From Spirochaetales bacterium (GTDB lineage Bacteria; Spirochaetota; Leptospiria; Leptospirales; Leptonemataceae), in the NCBI GenBank assembly GCA_015075425.1, contig JABTUL010000001.1:2108001-2172000 (forward strand): 64,000 nt of DNA, given 5' to 3'. Below are positions 7,335 through 18,242 of the stretch, in pieces; position 1 is the stretch's first letter, and each line of letters opens with the position of its first letter. The notes beneath the pieces were generated by a model. It did not search any database and had not been told where the DNA came from. It was given only the letters and a program-made list of their open reading frames with translations. Position numbers and translations under genes: made by a program.

Positions 7335-7350
7335 ATTGGCCGGCTTTATC
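7320..7350. terminator. Bidirectional hairpin between the GHKL gene and purB
   Basis: GATAAAGCC (7320-7328) and GGCTTTATC (7342-7350) are perfect nine-base complements separated by 13 bases. The left arm overlaps the end of the GHKL coding region and the right arm lies just before the purB stop. This is a good place for termination of two convergent transcripts, although no long T-run follows on either strand. Confidence 0.55.
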
Positions 7351-7363
7351 GGCCAGTTATATT

Positions 7364-8662
7364 TCAGATCAGCCGGAGTCTTTGGTAAATCGCATCGACA
7401 TTGCGCAAAAACGGAGCTATGTCAAAGACTTCGTTTAAGCGATGTGCCGACAATCTCTCCTGAACCTCAGAATCCTGGTCGGCCAGCTCTCTAAGAGAGC
7501 GATCCGCCTGTTCCCAGACCTGCATGGAAAGCCGCTGCACAATATCGTAAGCGGCTTCGCGCTCAAGCCCTGAGTCAATCAGGGAAAGCAGAAGTCTCTG
7601 GGAAAAAATAAGACCACGAGTAAGGCCCAGAACACGATCCATGTTCTCTGGGTATACGTGTAAATTTTTTACTACATAAATCATTTTTGTAAGTATGTAA
7701 TCTAAGGCAATGAGGCTGTCCGCCAGAACCACTCTTTCCGCAGAAGAATGGGAAATATCTCTTTCATGCCAGAGAGGCATATTGCGATAAGCAACCTGGA
7801 CATTCGACTGGATCACGCGGGCCAGACCGCATATACGCTCACAGATGACCGGATTTCTTTTATGTGGCATGGCGCTGGAACCTTTCTGCCCGCTGGCAAA
7901 GGGCTCCTCCACCTCCCGGCCCTCCGTCTTTTGCAAAAGACGAATTTCCTGAGCCATGTGGTCGAGGCTTCCGGCGACTATCCCCACGGTGCTCATGAGC
8001 TCCGCGTGGCGATCGCGATTGATCACCTGCGTTGTTACGGGATCCGCCTTGAGCCCCAGAATGCTACAGACCTCCTCTTCCAGGTCGGGATCGATGTTGG
8101 AAAAAGTACCCACGGCACCGCTGAATTTCCCCACGGCAACCACTTCACGAGCACGAAGCAGCCTCTCCTGGTCACGCAAGAGTTCTGCGTAGAAATGAGC
8201 AAACTTGAGCCCGAGCGTTACGGGCTCACCGTGGATGCCGTGAGTGCGGCCCACCATCACCTGATCTTTGTAGAGAAGAGCTGCTTCCCGGACGCAATCG
8301 ATAAGAGCGCTCAGTCGTTCCTTGATGATATCAATGGAGCGGACCAGTTGCAGACAAAGTGCCGTATCACCCAGATCAGAACTGGTCAGGCCATAGTGCA
8401 CAAAGCGACCGGCCGGACCGATGTGCTCCTTTACATTTGTTAAAAAAGCAATGACATCGTGCTGCACCGTATTCTCAATTTCTAAAATGCGGGCCACATC
8501 AAAGGCGGCCTTTTTTTCGATTTCCAGCAGCTCATCGGCTGTAAAAAGGCCGCGCCGCTGCCAGGCGCGACACACGGCCAGTTCCACTTCCAGCCAGATG
8601 GCATACTTTTCTTCGAGGGACCAGATCCGGGCGATGCCCGGGTTGCTGTAGCGATCAATCAT
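7364..8662 (-). CDS. purB: Adenylosuccinate lyase
   Basis: Splits adenylosuccinate and SAICAR, releasing fumarate, in purine synthesis. The protein has 432 residues, normal for the short bacterial form. The fumarase/aspartase signature [11 protein letters not shown] lies at residues 261-271, with the mobile catalytic serine loop. GRTHGI at 139-144 holds the other catalytic histidine region, and TSSDLGD at 93-99 binds substrate. It is transcribed alone, divergent from ygiQ and convergent with the GHKL gene. Confidence 0.97.
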   Translation of the reverse strand: MIDRYSNPGIARIWSLEEKYAIWLEVELAVCRAWQRRGLFTADELLEIEKKAAFDVARILEIENTVQHDVIAFLTNVKEHIGPAGRFVHYGLTSSDLGDTALCLQLVRSIDIIKERLSALIDCVREAALLYKDQVMVGRTHGIHGEPVTLGLKFAHFYAELLRDQERLLRAREVVAVGKFSGAVGTFSNIDPDLEEEVCSILGLKADPVTTQVINRDRHAELMSTVGIVAGSLDHMAQEIRLLQKTEGREVEEPFASGQKGSSAMPHKRNPVICERICGLARVIQSNVQVAYRNMPLWHERDISHSSAERVVLADSLIALDYILTKMIYVVKNLHVYPENMDRVLGLTRGLIFSQRLLLSLIDSGLEREAAYDIVQRLSMQVWEQADRSLRELADQDSEVQERLSAHRLNEVFDIAPFLRNVDAIYQRLRLI

Positions 8663-8757
8663 TTCTGTCAGAACAGGGCTTCCGGGCTGTCCGTCAAGTA
8701 GGGCGTGTTCCCCGAAAAGATGCGGACAAACGCGGCCACTTCCAGAACCTATCCGGC

Positions 8758-10803
<2,046 letters not shown>

Positions 10804-10804
10804 C

Positions 10805-11746
10805 ATGTTCATCTTTCTGGTAGTTTTCCTGATCCTTTTCCAGCTCTTCATGTACGGACCTGTCTTTTGCTTTTTCTTCAATAGAATCTGGCCGGGCAGA
10901 ATGGAACTGTCCTTTCGCGGGCCGGGATTCATTCTGCCCTTCCTCTTTTTTTATGCCCGCGATTTGCGCTTTGTCCTGCACGGCACCGTAGAGCGTGATC
11001 GTGCTGCTCTTGCCCTTCATCGATTGCATTTCTATATTCATCCGCTTCTACTTTTGATCGGTCGCCTTGTGCTCCGGCGCCTGGAACTTTACCATCCGGT
11101 GCTTCACTATTTCAATCGCCAGCCATCACATGAAAAAACGGTTTATCTACCAGGCCGACATCGACTGGAAATCCAGCGTGGATCCGTACACGGCGGACAT
11201 ATCTATGTAGTGGATGAAAGCTACAGTCCGCCCTATATCATCGAGCTGCATGAAATTGAACTTGAAAATGCAGACATGGATGCCGGGACGCCTGTGGATC
11301 TTTTGTTCCGAACAGGGCGGGGGCGGGCTCGCTGGGGAGGTGGCCGGCTGGAAATCGGGCAGAGCGGCGGCCGGGGATACTTACGTCTATGGGGCACAAG
11401 CTGGGCCCAGATCGCCGGGCGTCGCGATGCTCTTTTCATGCAAAGTAAGCTCGGTTTACTGCTTGAGCATGAAGGCGGCGCGGAAGAACGCAGCATCCAG
11501 GGAGTTGTAGGCAACATCGCGGCGCGGCGCGAGGAGAGCACTCTGTTTGATCGGGCAAATCTACGGCCCGAAATATCTTTTGGATTTCGTTTTAGCTGGC
11601 AGGAATTGCAGCTTCCCTTTGATCTGGGCATTCAGGTTTTACTGGGCAAAATGCTGGAAACAACCAGCGCACGCGGTCTTTCGCGCAGCATACTGCCCGG
11701 ACTCCGTGGCCTGTTTGAATTGCTCAAGAAGCAGGAAAAAGCCTGA
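10805..11746 (+). CDS. Membrane-anchored protein of unknown function, possibly AsmA-like
   Basis: 313 residues beginning one base after the ygiQ stop. A strongly hydrophobic N-terminal segment (residues 1-25) anchors it to the inner membrane. The rest reads as beta-rich periplasmic sequence with phrases such as PYIIELHEIELENADMD and GRARWGGGRLEIG, similar in style to AsmA/DUF748 lipid-transport-like proteins. I do not recognise the family. It is probably co-transcribed with ygiQ and with the small lipoprotein gene 32 bases downstream. Confidence 0.72.
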   Translation: MFIFLVVFLILFQLFMYGPVFCFFFNRIWPGRMELSFRGPGFILPFLFFYARDLRFVLHGTVERDRAALALHRLHFYIHPLLLLIGRLVLRRLELYHPVLHYFNRQPSHEKTVYLPGRHRLEIQRGSVHGGHIYVVDESYSPPYIIELHEIELENADMDAGTPVDLLFRTGRGRARWGGGRLEIGQSGGRGYLRLWGTSWAQIAGRRDALFMQSKLGLLLEHEGGAEERSIQGVVGNIAARREESTLFDRANLRPEISFGFRFSWQELQLPFDLGIQVLLGKMLETTSARGLSRSILPGLRGLFELLKKQEKA

Positions 11747-11778
11747 AAGGGCTTTACACAAAACCGGGGAGCCGACAG

Positions 11779-12090
11779 ATGAGAGTCATGCGCTGGATCT
11801 TCGCTCTCTTCCTGGCCCTTACAGCATGCAGCTACGAATACGCGGGCCTGCAAATGGCGTCTCTGGGCAGTTGCTACAGTAGCTGCTCCTCAGCCCAACA
11901 GGATTGTCTGGTCAATTCCTTTATTCGTCGCTCTTTTCTTCCTGAATGCTCGCGCTCTGATTATGAAAGTGACTTTTTCGCCAAACTGAGTTGTGATCCC
12001 GCCTGGATCGCTTTGCAATGTTCCGGTGCTGTGGAAGGTTGCCAGAATCGCTGTTCAGAAGATTATCCAGTGTACGGGCAGTCTCTGTAG
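11779..12090 (+). CDS. Small cysteine-rich lipoprotein
   Basis: 103 residues with a signal peptide ending in the lipobox LTAC (cysteine 17). The mature part has nine further cysteines within about 80 residues (SCYSSCSSAQQDC, ECS, SCD, QCS, GCQNRC), suggesting a disulfide-stabilised periplasmic or surface domain. I do not recognise a family. It follows the AsmA-like gene by 32 bases. Confidence 0.72.
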   Translation: MRVMRWIFALFLALTACSYEYAGLQMASLGSCYSSCSSAQQDCLVNSFIRRSFLPECSRSDYESDFFAKLSCDPAWIALQCSGAVEGCQNRCSEDYPVYGQSL

Positions 12091-12173
12091 CCCCCCGGAT
12101 GCCGGCCGGATTAACCAGGGTCACACAGGCTCAGTTTCAGCTGCGGAAATACCGGTAAAGCCAGCGGCCTATT

Positions 12174-12734
12174 TTACGGCGCTGGCCCTGGTGGGCCGGG
12201 TTGCGCAGGAGCGGGCACCAGTGTTTCCGCGGGTTTTGCCGGCGGTGCCATGTCTGGAGCAGGTCCTGGCTCTGGCGGGCCTTCACTTTCCTCACCGTTC
12301 CAGCTCAGGTGGCCGTTGATAATAAGCTGCCTTTCCACGTAGAGTCCTAAAAAAACTGTCTGAATCTGAGCATCCACGGAATGAATGGCCACCGGAAGTT
12401 TACCGGAGGAATCGCTGTCCCAGCAGACCACCCAGAAAAGACAGGTGGAACCAAGTCTGGCGGTAGCCGGGCCGCGCGGGAGATCGGTAACATGTAGAGG
12501 AATTTTATAATTTCCAAAAAGCACTCCATTGCCGAACAAACTGTTTAGAACATGTAAATAGGGTTCCAGGAATGCCCGCTGGTATTCCTGCTGATTGGCG
12601 TAGATTGCTTTATGAAAGCCCCGCGGCGCATTGGCCGGAGCAATGCCTGTGTTCAGCGTATGGCAGGACAAAAGCACAGGGAGCAGCCAGATGAGTCTCC
12701 TGCCCCGGAGGAGAGATGGACGGAGTGTTCGCAA
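12174..12734 (-). CDS. TRL-like lipoprotein, divergent second copy
   Basis: 186 residues. The signal peptide ends with the lipobox LLSC (cysteine near 24). The block STCLFWVVCWDSDSSG followed by SVDAQIQTVFLGLYVERQ aligns by eye with the TRL-like core of the upstream gene, suggesting an old tandem duplication. The C-terminal 40 residues are proline-, alanine- and glycine-rich and probably disordered. Translation seems to start at a TTG placed directly after the stop of the upstream gene. Function of TRL-like proteins is not known. Confidence 0.62.
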   Translation of the reverse strand: MRTLRPSLLRGRRLIWLLPVLLSCHTLNTGIAPANAPRGFHKAIYANQQEYQRAFLEPYLHVLNSLFGNGVLFGNYKIPLHVTDLPRGPATARLGSTCLFWVVCWDSDSSGKLPVAIHSVDAQIQTVFLGLYVERQLIINGHLSWNGEESEGPPEPGPAPDMAPPAKPAETLVPAPAQPGPPGPAP

Positions 12735-13040
12735 TCACTCGCCCTTAACGACGATAGTAGTCCGCGTGAACAGAAATAGAAGAATGGAGGTATAACGGTA
12801 ATCCACGCTGGCCACTTTCTGAATCCCCGCTTCCTCTGCAATCTTTGAAACCGATGCATCACCGGTGCAGATAAGACCGACAAAACAGCGCACGTTTGCC
12901 TCTGCTACTTTTTGCGTAGCCCGGTTGGCCGTCACGATATAGGGGGCGCTGTAATTATTATAGATTATACCACCGGCACCACCGGGAGGAATACAGGCAG
13001 CCAGGACAAGGATCAGGAGAATCGAGGCAAAACTACGCAT
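12735..13040 (-). CDS. TRL-like family lipoprotein
   Basis: 101 residues; the lipobox is LAAC (cysteine 16). The rest fits the TRL-like family (PF13146 type): GGIIYNNYSAPYIV, then a conserved cysteine pair in CFVGLICTGDAS, then IQKVASVDYRYTSIL. Such small lipoproteins are common in spirochaetes and often occur in groups. It is followed without a gap by a divergent copy. Function unknown. Confidence 0.75.
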   Translation of the reverse strand: MRSFASILLILVLAACIPPGGAGGIIYNNYSAPYIVTANRATQKVAEANVRCFVGLICTGDASVSKIAEEAGIQKVASVDYRYTSILLFLFTRTTIVVKGE

Positions 13041-13075
13041 GGAGCAGCCTGAAAAAATGCCGCGCCGGAGGAAAG

Positions 13076-13115
13076 AAAAAAACGAAAGCTCGAGTAGCGC
13101 CTTCGGGGAAGCGCC
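13076..13115 (-). terminator. Weak terminator after fliH
   Basis: On the minus strand an imperfect hairpin (GGCGCTTC/GAAGGCGC with a one-base bulge) lies at 13097-13115, followed about 14 bases later by a run of seven T. It lies just past the fliH stop and before the TRL lipoprotein pair. The distance from stem to T-run makes it a marginal intrinsic terminator. Confidence 0.3.
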
Positions 13116-13133
13116 AGTGTCCCCCGGGCAGAC

Positions 13134-14063
13134 CTACAGAGGCTCGGCGTTGCGGATGGCTTCTTCGATTTCCTTGAGCTGTGTGGAAATGCGGGCATCT
13201 ATGGAACCCACATCTGTTTCGATGATACAGCCACCGCGATCGATACGTGAATCTTCGTAGATATTTACTTTGCGCAGAGATTCCATCATCTTGATCAGCT
13301 CATCTTTGTGCGCTGTGGTCAGTTCCAGATCAGAGAAATTGACGCGGATATCAACGCGATCCCGATCCTTGATGCGCTTGAGCGCTTCACGGATGTTATT
13401 GAGCACAATTTCTTTACGCTCCACAACCTCATCTTTAATCACTTTACGGGCGATGAGCAGGATCATATCCACCATCTGCTGCTCTGACGCGGCGATGATA
13501 TCTTCGCGGATATCAATGGCCTGCCCGACTATTGTTCCCAGCCGATCAATCAAGCGACGGACTTCCGCCTGCCCGCGCTTGAAACCGACTTCACGGCCGG
13601 CGTCGTATCCCTTCTGGTAGGCTTCGTGCTCAATTTCGCTGACCCGCATATCAGCTTCCTTGACCATGCGCTCCACTTCAAGTTTGGCCCGCTCAACGAT
13701 TTGCTCGGCATTGAGCCGCGCCGCTTCTTCTTCCCGTTTGGCTTTTTCTTTGGATTCCTGGATTAAACTGAAAGCAACCGACTTGCCTTCTTCCTCAATC
13801 TGGCGGGCACGCTCATGAGCTTCTTCGAGAGATCTTTTGATCTGCTCTTCTGTCTCTTTGCGGTAGCGTTCCATCTCCGCTTCGATTTCTTCAATCGTTG
13901 GACCAGCGTACTGATCGATGATATTGCCGTCGGAATCGACTTCGTATTCATCACTGTCATCAATGCCCTGAAATTTCTTGTAGCGATCCGGCAGTTCGAG
14001 TTCTACACTCTCCTGCACCTGCGCTATTGCTTCGGGCTTAAATACGAGACGGTTGCTGGCCAT
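13134..14063 (-). CDS. fliH: Flagellar export apparatus protein FliH
   Basis: FliH binds and restrains the export ATPase FliI at the base of the flagellar motor. The 309-residue protein (from MASNRLVFKPEAI) opens with a lysine-phenylalanine-proline phrase and VELELPDRYKKFQG, as in leptospiral FliH. Residues about 70-170 are a long charged coiled coil (EEIEAEMERYRKETEEQ). The conserved C-terminal FliH domain covers the last 130 residues, ending RGGCIIETDVGSIDARIS. The frame stays open to 14159, but that longer start would leave only 14 bases to the divergent gene, so I prefer 14063. FliI is not adjacent in the window. Confidence 0.9.
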   Translation of the reverse strand: MASNRLVFKPEAIAQVQESVELELPDRYKKFQGIDDSDEYEVDSDGNIIDQYAGPTIEEIEAEMERYRKETEEQIKRSLEEAHERARQIEEEGKSVAFSLIQESKEKAKREEEAARLNAEQIVERAKLEVERMVKEADMRVSEIEHEAYQKGYDAGREVGFKRGQAEVRRLIDRLGTIVGQAIDIREDIIAASEQQMVDMILLIARKVIKDEVVERKEIVLNNIREALKRIKDRDRVDIRVNFSDLELTTAHKDELIKMMESLRKVNIYEDSRIDRGGCIIETDVGSIDARISTQLKEIEEAIRNAEPL

Positions 14064-14173
14064 GGAGTTCTTCTTAGTTGCTATATTATCGGACCGGGCA
14101 AGTTCTTTTTGCTGCCCATTTTTGTATTCGTCCTCTTGATTGACGGCGCTCCCTTCCATCCATCCCTGGCCTC

Positions 14174-14953
14174 ATGAGTCTGGTGGAGCTCGAGGTAGAC
14201 GATCAGGGAGGACCTGTCTGGCTTTTGCGGTTGAATCGGCCAGAGGCCTTAAATGCACTGTCCCGGGATCTTCTACGCGAACTGGAAGATCATCTGGCTC
14301 GGGCGGCAGAATCGAATCTGCGGGCTCTGGTGATCACCGGATCAGGCAAGGCTTTCTGTAGCGGAGCCGACCTCAAAGAAAGAAAGGAGATGTCTGACCG
14401 GGATGTGCAGGCCTTTCTTTTGTGGATGGGTCGGGTCCAGCGCGGTCTGGAAGAGCTGCCCTGCCCCACGATCGCCGCTATCAACGGACTGGCGCTGGGC
14501 GGCGGCCTGGAACTGGCACTCTGTTGTGATCTGCGAGTTGCCCTGGAAAGTGCCAGCATGGCTTTGCCGGAGACTTCTCTGGGAATCATCCCGGGAGCCG
14601 GCGGAACACAACGCTTGCCGCGCATCATTGGCATGGCCCGGGCCACGGAGATGATTCTCACTGCGCGGCGCCTGAGCGCGGCGGAGGCACTGCAGTGGGG
14701 TCTCATCAATGCCCTTTACCCGGATACAGAGCTGGAAGCTTTCCACTTTGAAATGGCCCGCCGTATCCGGGCTGCGGCTCCCGTTGCTATCCGCCAGGCA
14801 CGACGATCGCTGCGTGAAGGTTTTGGACTACCCCTAAACGAAGCCCTGACTCGCGAGCGCTACCTTTATGCAGCCACCCTGGCGACAGAAGACAGAATGG
14901 AAGCCCTGCTTGCCTTTCAAGAAAAACGCAAACCTGTTTTTAAAGGACGATAA
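14174..14953 (+). CDS. Enoyl-CoA hydratase family protein, AUH/methylglutaconyl-CoA hydratase-like
   Basis: 259 residues of the crotonase superfamily. The oxyanion-hole segments are SGADLKER and ALGGGLELAL, and the two acid/base glutamates fall at E113 and E133 (PETSLGIIPG). Phrases such as GADLKER, GLALGGGLELAL, IPGAGGTQRLPR and the end LLAFQEKRKP closely resemble the mammalian AUH protein, suggesting 3-methylglutaconyl-CoA hydratase in leucine breakdown. A general short-chain enoyl-CoA hydratase remains possible. The gene is divergent from fliH and followed after 2 bases by dcd. Confidence 0.88.
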   Translation: MSLVELEVDDQGGPVWLLRLNRPEALNALSRDLLRELEDHLARAAESNLRALVITGSGKAFCSGADLKERKEMSDRDVQAFLLWMGRVQRGLEELPCPTIAAINGLALGGGLELALCCDLRVALESASMALPETSLGIIPGAGGTQRLPRIIGMARATEMILTARRLSAAEALQWGLINALYPDTELEAFHFEMARRIRAAAPVAIRQARRSLREGFGLPLNEALTRERYLYAATLATEDRMEALLAFQEKRKPVFKGR

Positions 14954-14955
14954 CT

Positions 14956-15477
14956 ATGATTCTCACCGGGCCGGCCATTGCGCAAAAACTGGGCAAGGAC
15001 ATCGTAATCGAACCCTTCCGCCAGGAGCAACTCAATCCCAACTCCTACAACTTATGCCTGCACCATGAACTTTTGACCTACACCGCAGCGGAGCTGGACA
15101 TGCGCCGGCCCAATGCCACCCAAACCCTGGTGATTCCGGAAGACGGATTGTTGCTTGAGCCCGGACGACTGTATCTGGGACGCACAGCAGAATATACAGA
15201 AACCCACAACCTGGTACCCATGCTTGAAGGACGCTCCTCCATAGGTCGCCTGGGCCTTTTTGTTCATGTAACTGCCGGATTTGGTGATGTCGGATTCAAA
15301 GGTTACTGGACCCTGGAGATCAGCGCCATCCAGCCCATTCGGATCTATGCGGGAGTGCAGATCTGTCAGATCTTTTACCATACCGTGGAAGGGATGATCA
15401 CGGAGTACGTCTCCGGTAAGTATCAGGCCAACCGGGGCATTCAACCCAGCCTGCTGTATATGGATTTTGAAAAATGA
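14956..15477 (+). CDS. dcd: dCTP deaminase
   Basis: Makes dUTP from dCTP for thymidylate synthesis. The 173-residue protein has the family's signature EGRSSIGRLGLFVHV (residues 91-105), then AGFGDVGFKGYWTLE with the catalytic glutamate at 121. Some family members also hydrolyse dUTP; the sequence does not settle which type this is. Its end overlaps cysE by 4 bases, so the hydratase, dcd and cysE form one transcript. Confidence 0.93.
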   Translation: MILTGPAIAQKLGKDIVIEPFRQEQLNPNSYNLCLHHELLTYTAAELDMRRPNATQTLVIPEDGLLLEPGRLYLGRTAEYTETHNLVPMLEGRSSIGRLGLFVHVTAGFGDVGFKGYWTLEISAIQPIRIYAGVQICQIFYHTVEGMITEYVSGKYQANRGIQPSLLYMDFEK

Positions 15478-16088
15478 AGATCTGGCGCATACTCAAAGAG
15501 GATCTATCCAGTATTCGCCGCCACGATCCGGCAGCAAGGGGACTCGAAGTACTCCTCTACCCCAGCATCCATGCGATGCTCATACATCGTTTGATTTCCC
15601 ATCCGCTCTATAGAATGCGGCTTTTTTTTCTGGCCCGGCTTTTTTCACAGATTGGCCGATTTTTTACCGGCATGGAAATCCATCCCGGAGCCCGTATTGC
15701 TGGTGGTTTTTTTTGCGACCATGGCATGGCTGTGGTGATCGGGGAAACGGCCAGGATCGGTCCTAATTGTGTCATGTTCCACGGTGTAACCCTGGGAGGG
15801 ACGGGCAAACACCAGGGGCTCCGACATCCTCATGTAGGCCGGGATGTGTTCATCGGGACTCATGCAACCCTCCTTGGACCCATTCAGATCGGTGACAATG
15901 CTCGCATCGGAGCCGAGTCAGTGATCATCAATCGGGATGTGCCTCCGGATTGCACCGTTGTTGGCGCACCCGGAAAAATTGTGGTGCAACACGGAAAAAA
16001 ATTGCGTCGGCCGCTGCCCCTGCCCATCAGCCCTTACAGAAGAGAAGAAATTGCCCGGAGCGTAAAACGGAATCAAACTTTATCTTGA
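15474..16088 (+). CDS. cysE: Serine O-acetyltransferase
   Basis: Acetylates serine for cysteine synthesis. The 204-residue protein is the short EpsC/CysE form, lacking much of the N-terminal helical domain. Left-handed beta-helix repeats begin at EIHPGARIAGG. The active-site histidine is in CDHGMAVVIGE (H83), and FHGVTLGGTG and RHPHVGRDV follow as usual. The stop codon TGA lies inside the -35 element of the promoter for the next gene. Confidence 0.93.
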   Translation: MKIWRILKEDLSSIRRHDPAARGLEVLLYPSIHAMLIHRLISHPLYRMRLFFLARLFSQIGRFFTGMEIHPGARIAGGFFCDHGMAVVIGETARIGPNCVMFHGVTLGGTGKHQGLRHPHVGRDVFIGTHATLLGPIQIGDNARIGAESVIINRDVPPDCTVVGAPGKIVVQHGKKLRRPLPLPISPYRREEIARSVKRNQTLS

Positions 16089-16113
16089 CGATGTTTTTTG
16101 CGCTTTCTATACT
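16085..16113 (+). promoter_or_regulatory. Strong sigma-70-type promoter next to a start codon
   Basis: TTGACG (16085-16090) and TATACT (16108-16113) are separated by exactly 17 bases, so five of six positions match in each box. The ATG of the next gene is at 16122, only eight bases after the -10 box. Transcription should start at or just before this ATG, giving a leaderless mRNA. Confidence 0.72.
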
Positions 16114-16121
16114 GACCCTGG

Positions 16122-16793
16122 ATGCTGGACTTCGTTAAAGGGGACCCTGAGTCCCCTACGGGAAACTTGATCGTTTTTTGCAATGTGAAGGGTGAAAATC
16201 CCGTAGAGCCTGGCGGCAGCATCATCGTCAGTAATGTTTTTGTCAGCTTCCTTTCCGCCCGCAAGGATACCTTCCCGGTGGTCGTTTTCCCGCCGATGGC
16301 CCTGTCTTCCGATGATGAGCTGGAAGATCTCCTCTGCTTGAATGATGGAGCGGACGTCTTGCAGGTGGAGGATTTTGAGAAGCCTCCGGGCAAGAGCATG
16401 GAAGAATATATAGAAGACAGAATGCAGGAATTCAACATGGTCGTGGTGGATTATGTGGAGCTGTGCCGGGCCTACATTGAAAAACGGGAAAAAGAACTCG
16501 AGATTCCTCCAGTCGAACTCACGGAAGAAGCGGTACTGGCCCGCCTGGATACCATCAAGGATCTACGGATGGCCCAACTGGATACCTATCTGAATTTCCT
16601 GGAAACCAATTACAGCAAATATGATGCCGGGAATTTGCGGCGTGCTCTGGACTCGCAGCCGGCAGGAAGCTACCTGGCCCGCCTGTACATCAAAAAATTT
16701 CAGGCCATCTACCAGGAAAACTATGAGCACGCAGCCCGCCTGCAGAAGCGGATCGACTTACTGCAGAATCTGCAGCCCCGTTCTGTCACTTGA
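16122..16793 (+). CDS. Conserved hypothetical protein, possibly leaderless
   Basis: 223 residues of unknown family. The first half is compact and beta-rich (GNLIVFCNVKGENP, GSIIVSNVFVSFLS). The second half is helical and charged, and its end, ENYEHAARLQKRIDLLQ, resembles the UvrB/UvrC-type helical hairpin by eye. No signal peptide or membrane segment. It has its own promoter overlapping the end of cysE and no visible Shine-Dalgarno. The stop overlaps the next gene by 4 bases, so the two are coupled. Confidence 0.75.
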   Translation: MLDFVKGDPESPTGNLIVFCNVKGENPVEPGGSIIVSNVFVSFLSARKDTFPVVVFPPMALSSDDELEDLLCLNDGADVLQVEDFEKPPGKSMEEYIEDRMQEFNMVVVDYVELCRAYIEKREKELEIPPVELTEEAVLARLDTIKDLRMAQLDTYLNFLETNYSKYDAGNLRRALDSQPAGSYLARLYIKKFQAIYQENYEHAARLQKRIDLLQNLQPRSVT

Positions 16794-18184
16794 CTCATGC
16801 CACGCCGGAGGGCACGGCTGGCTTCTTCAAAAAAAGGAACTACCGCAACGAGGCTTTCCTTGAGGAAACCTGGCACGCGCGTTTGCCAAGCGGCCTGACG
16901 GTTTCCCGCCTGGGGGCCGGCACCTATCGCATGGCGGCCGGGATCAAAAGTCATGCTGAAGCTCTGCGCGAGGCTCTTCTTTCCGGCATCAACGTCATTG
17001 ACATGGCCTTGAACTTTGCTCATGGTAAAGCTCTGGATCTGGTGGGTGCAGTTCTGGGGGAGCTAATGGTGGCCGGTCGCCTGCGCCGCGATGAATGTGT
17101 CCTTTTGCTCAAAGTTGGCCTGGTGGAAGGCCCCTGGATCCAGGCGCTGGGCCGCTACCCACTCACCTGGCTCAATGCAGAAGAAGCCTACAGTATCCAT
17201 CCTGATGCCCTGCGAAGCGGACTTGATCTGTGCCTTGAGCGTCTGGGACAGAGATGTATCGACATCCTCTACCTTCAAAATCCCGAATGGCTCTGGCAAA
17301 AAGGGCTGCCGGCCGGAGAACTGAAAGCACAGCTTGCGGATGCATTCGCAACCTGCGAAGATCTAAGAAAACAAAAGAAAATTCAGCACTACGGGATCAG
17401 TGTCAGTGATCTCTCTCTCTTTACAGCCATCCCACCACGCGAAATGCTCGCTCTGGCCGGACCCGGTTTCTTAAGCTTCCAGTACCCCTGCAACTTGCTT
17501 GAACAGGAAATGCACAGGACCTTTACGTCCACTCTACGCGAATTGAAGCGGCTCGATCACGTTTATCTGGCCGGTCAAAGACCCCTCAATGCCAGTGATG
17601 GCGGGCAAATTTGCCGACTGGCGGAAAGCATGCCCATCATTGCACCGGAAGCCTTGCAGGCGGCCTTAATGCAAGACCTGACTGATTTGCGGCGCCTGGA
17701 AATGCAGTTCATGGCAGAAACGGGTTTTCAGTTTGACGGTCGCTTCCCGGCCCTCTCTGTCTTGTATGAAAATTTCCGGCAGCAAATTGTTTCGCGGGAA
17801 CACTTCCGGGCCAACCGCAGTCTTCTGGCCGGGACCGTAAGCCGGACTCTGTCGGCTCTCCGTCGAACCGGAGGCGGGAAGGAGCAGATCGAATTCTACC
17901 GGCAGCTCTGCAATCAGATGTTACTACGCTGGGAGAAAGCGAGCGCCCTGCGCGGGCTTGAGAGCCTCCGGGAGTTGCGGAAAAAGCTGGATGCAACCAT
18001 GCCCGGTCTGCCTCTGGCTGTGCAGGCGATTTTGCCACTCCTGCGTAACGGACCACAAACGATTCTTGTGGGCATGCGCCGGCCTGAATATGTAAAGCAG
18101 CTCACCGGAATGTTCGCGGCAAAGCCACCGGAGGAATCTCCATTCGACCGGCGGGAAGGGGCGGAAAATGTGATTGACCATTGA
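16790..18184 (+). CDS. Aldo/keto reductase homologue lacking two catalytic residues
   Basis: 464 residues, with an AKR TIM barrel in the first 300 (LGAGTYRMA, INVIDMALNFAHG, LLLKVG, RCIDILYLQNPEWLW, YGISVSDL) and an added helical region of about 150 residues, ending with NGPQTILVGMRRPEYV. The usual tetrad is Asp-Tyr-Lys-His. Here Asp71 and Lys108 are present, but the tyrosine position is Phe76 and the histidine position is Gln163. It is therefore probably not an ordinary carbonyl reductase and may have a binding or changed catalytic role. It overlaps the previous gene by 4 bases. Confidence 0.82.
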   Translation: MTHATPEGTAGFFKKRNYRNEAFLEETWHARLPSGLTVSRLGAGTYRMAAGIKSHAEALREALLSGINVIDMALNFAHGKALDLVGAVLGELMVAGRLRRDECVLLLKVGLVEGPWIQALGRYPLTWLNAEEAYSIHPDALRSGLDLCLERLGQRCIDILYLQNPEWLWQKGLPAGELKAQLADAFATCEDLRKQKKIQHYGISVSDLSLFTAIPPREMLALAGPGFLSFQYPCNLLEQEMHRTFTSTLRELKRLDHVYLAGQRPLNASDGGQICRLAESMPIIAPEALQAALMQDLTDLRRLEMQFMAETGFQFDGRFPALSVLYENFRQQIVSREHFRANRSLLAGTVSRTLSALRRTGGGKEQIEFYRQLCNQMLLRWEKASALRGLESLRELRKKLDATMPGLPLAVQAILPLLRNGPQTILVGMRRPEYVKQLTGMFAAKPPEESPFDRREGAENVIDH

Positions 18185-18242
18185 ACCCGATGGGTTGCCT
18201 GTCTATCTTCCCTGACAAATAAAAATACGCAAGGAAGCGCAC

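Noticed and set aside
14086-14112. A sigma-28-like flagellar promoter before fliH
   Set aside because: TCCGATAA resembles the -10 element, but the -35 part (GCAAAAAG) is a poor match, so I do not list it as a feature.
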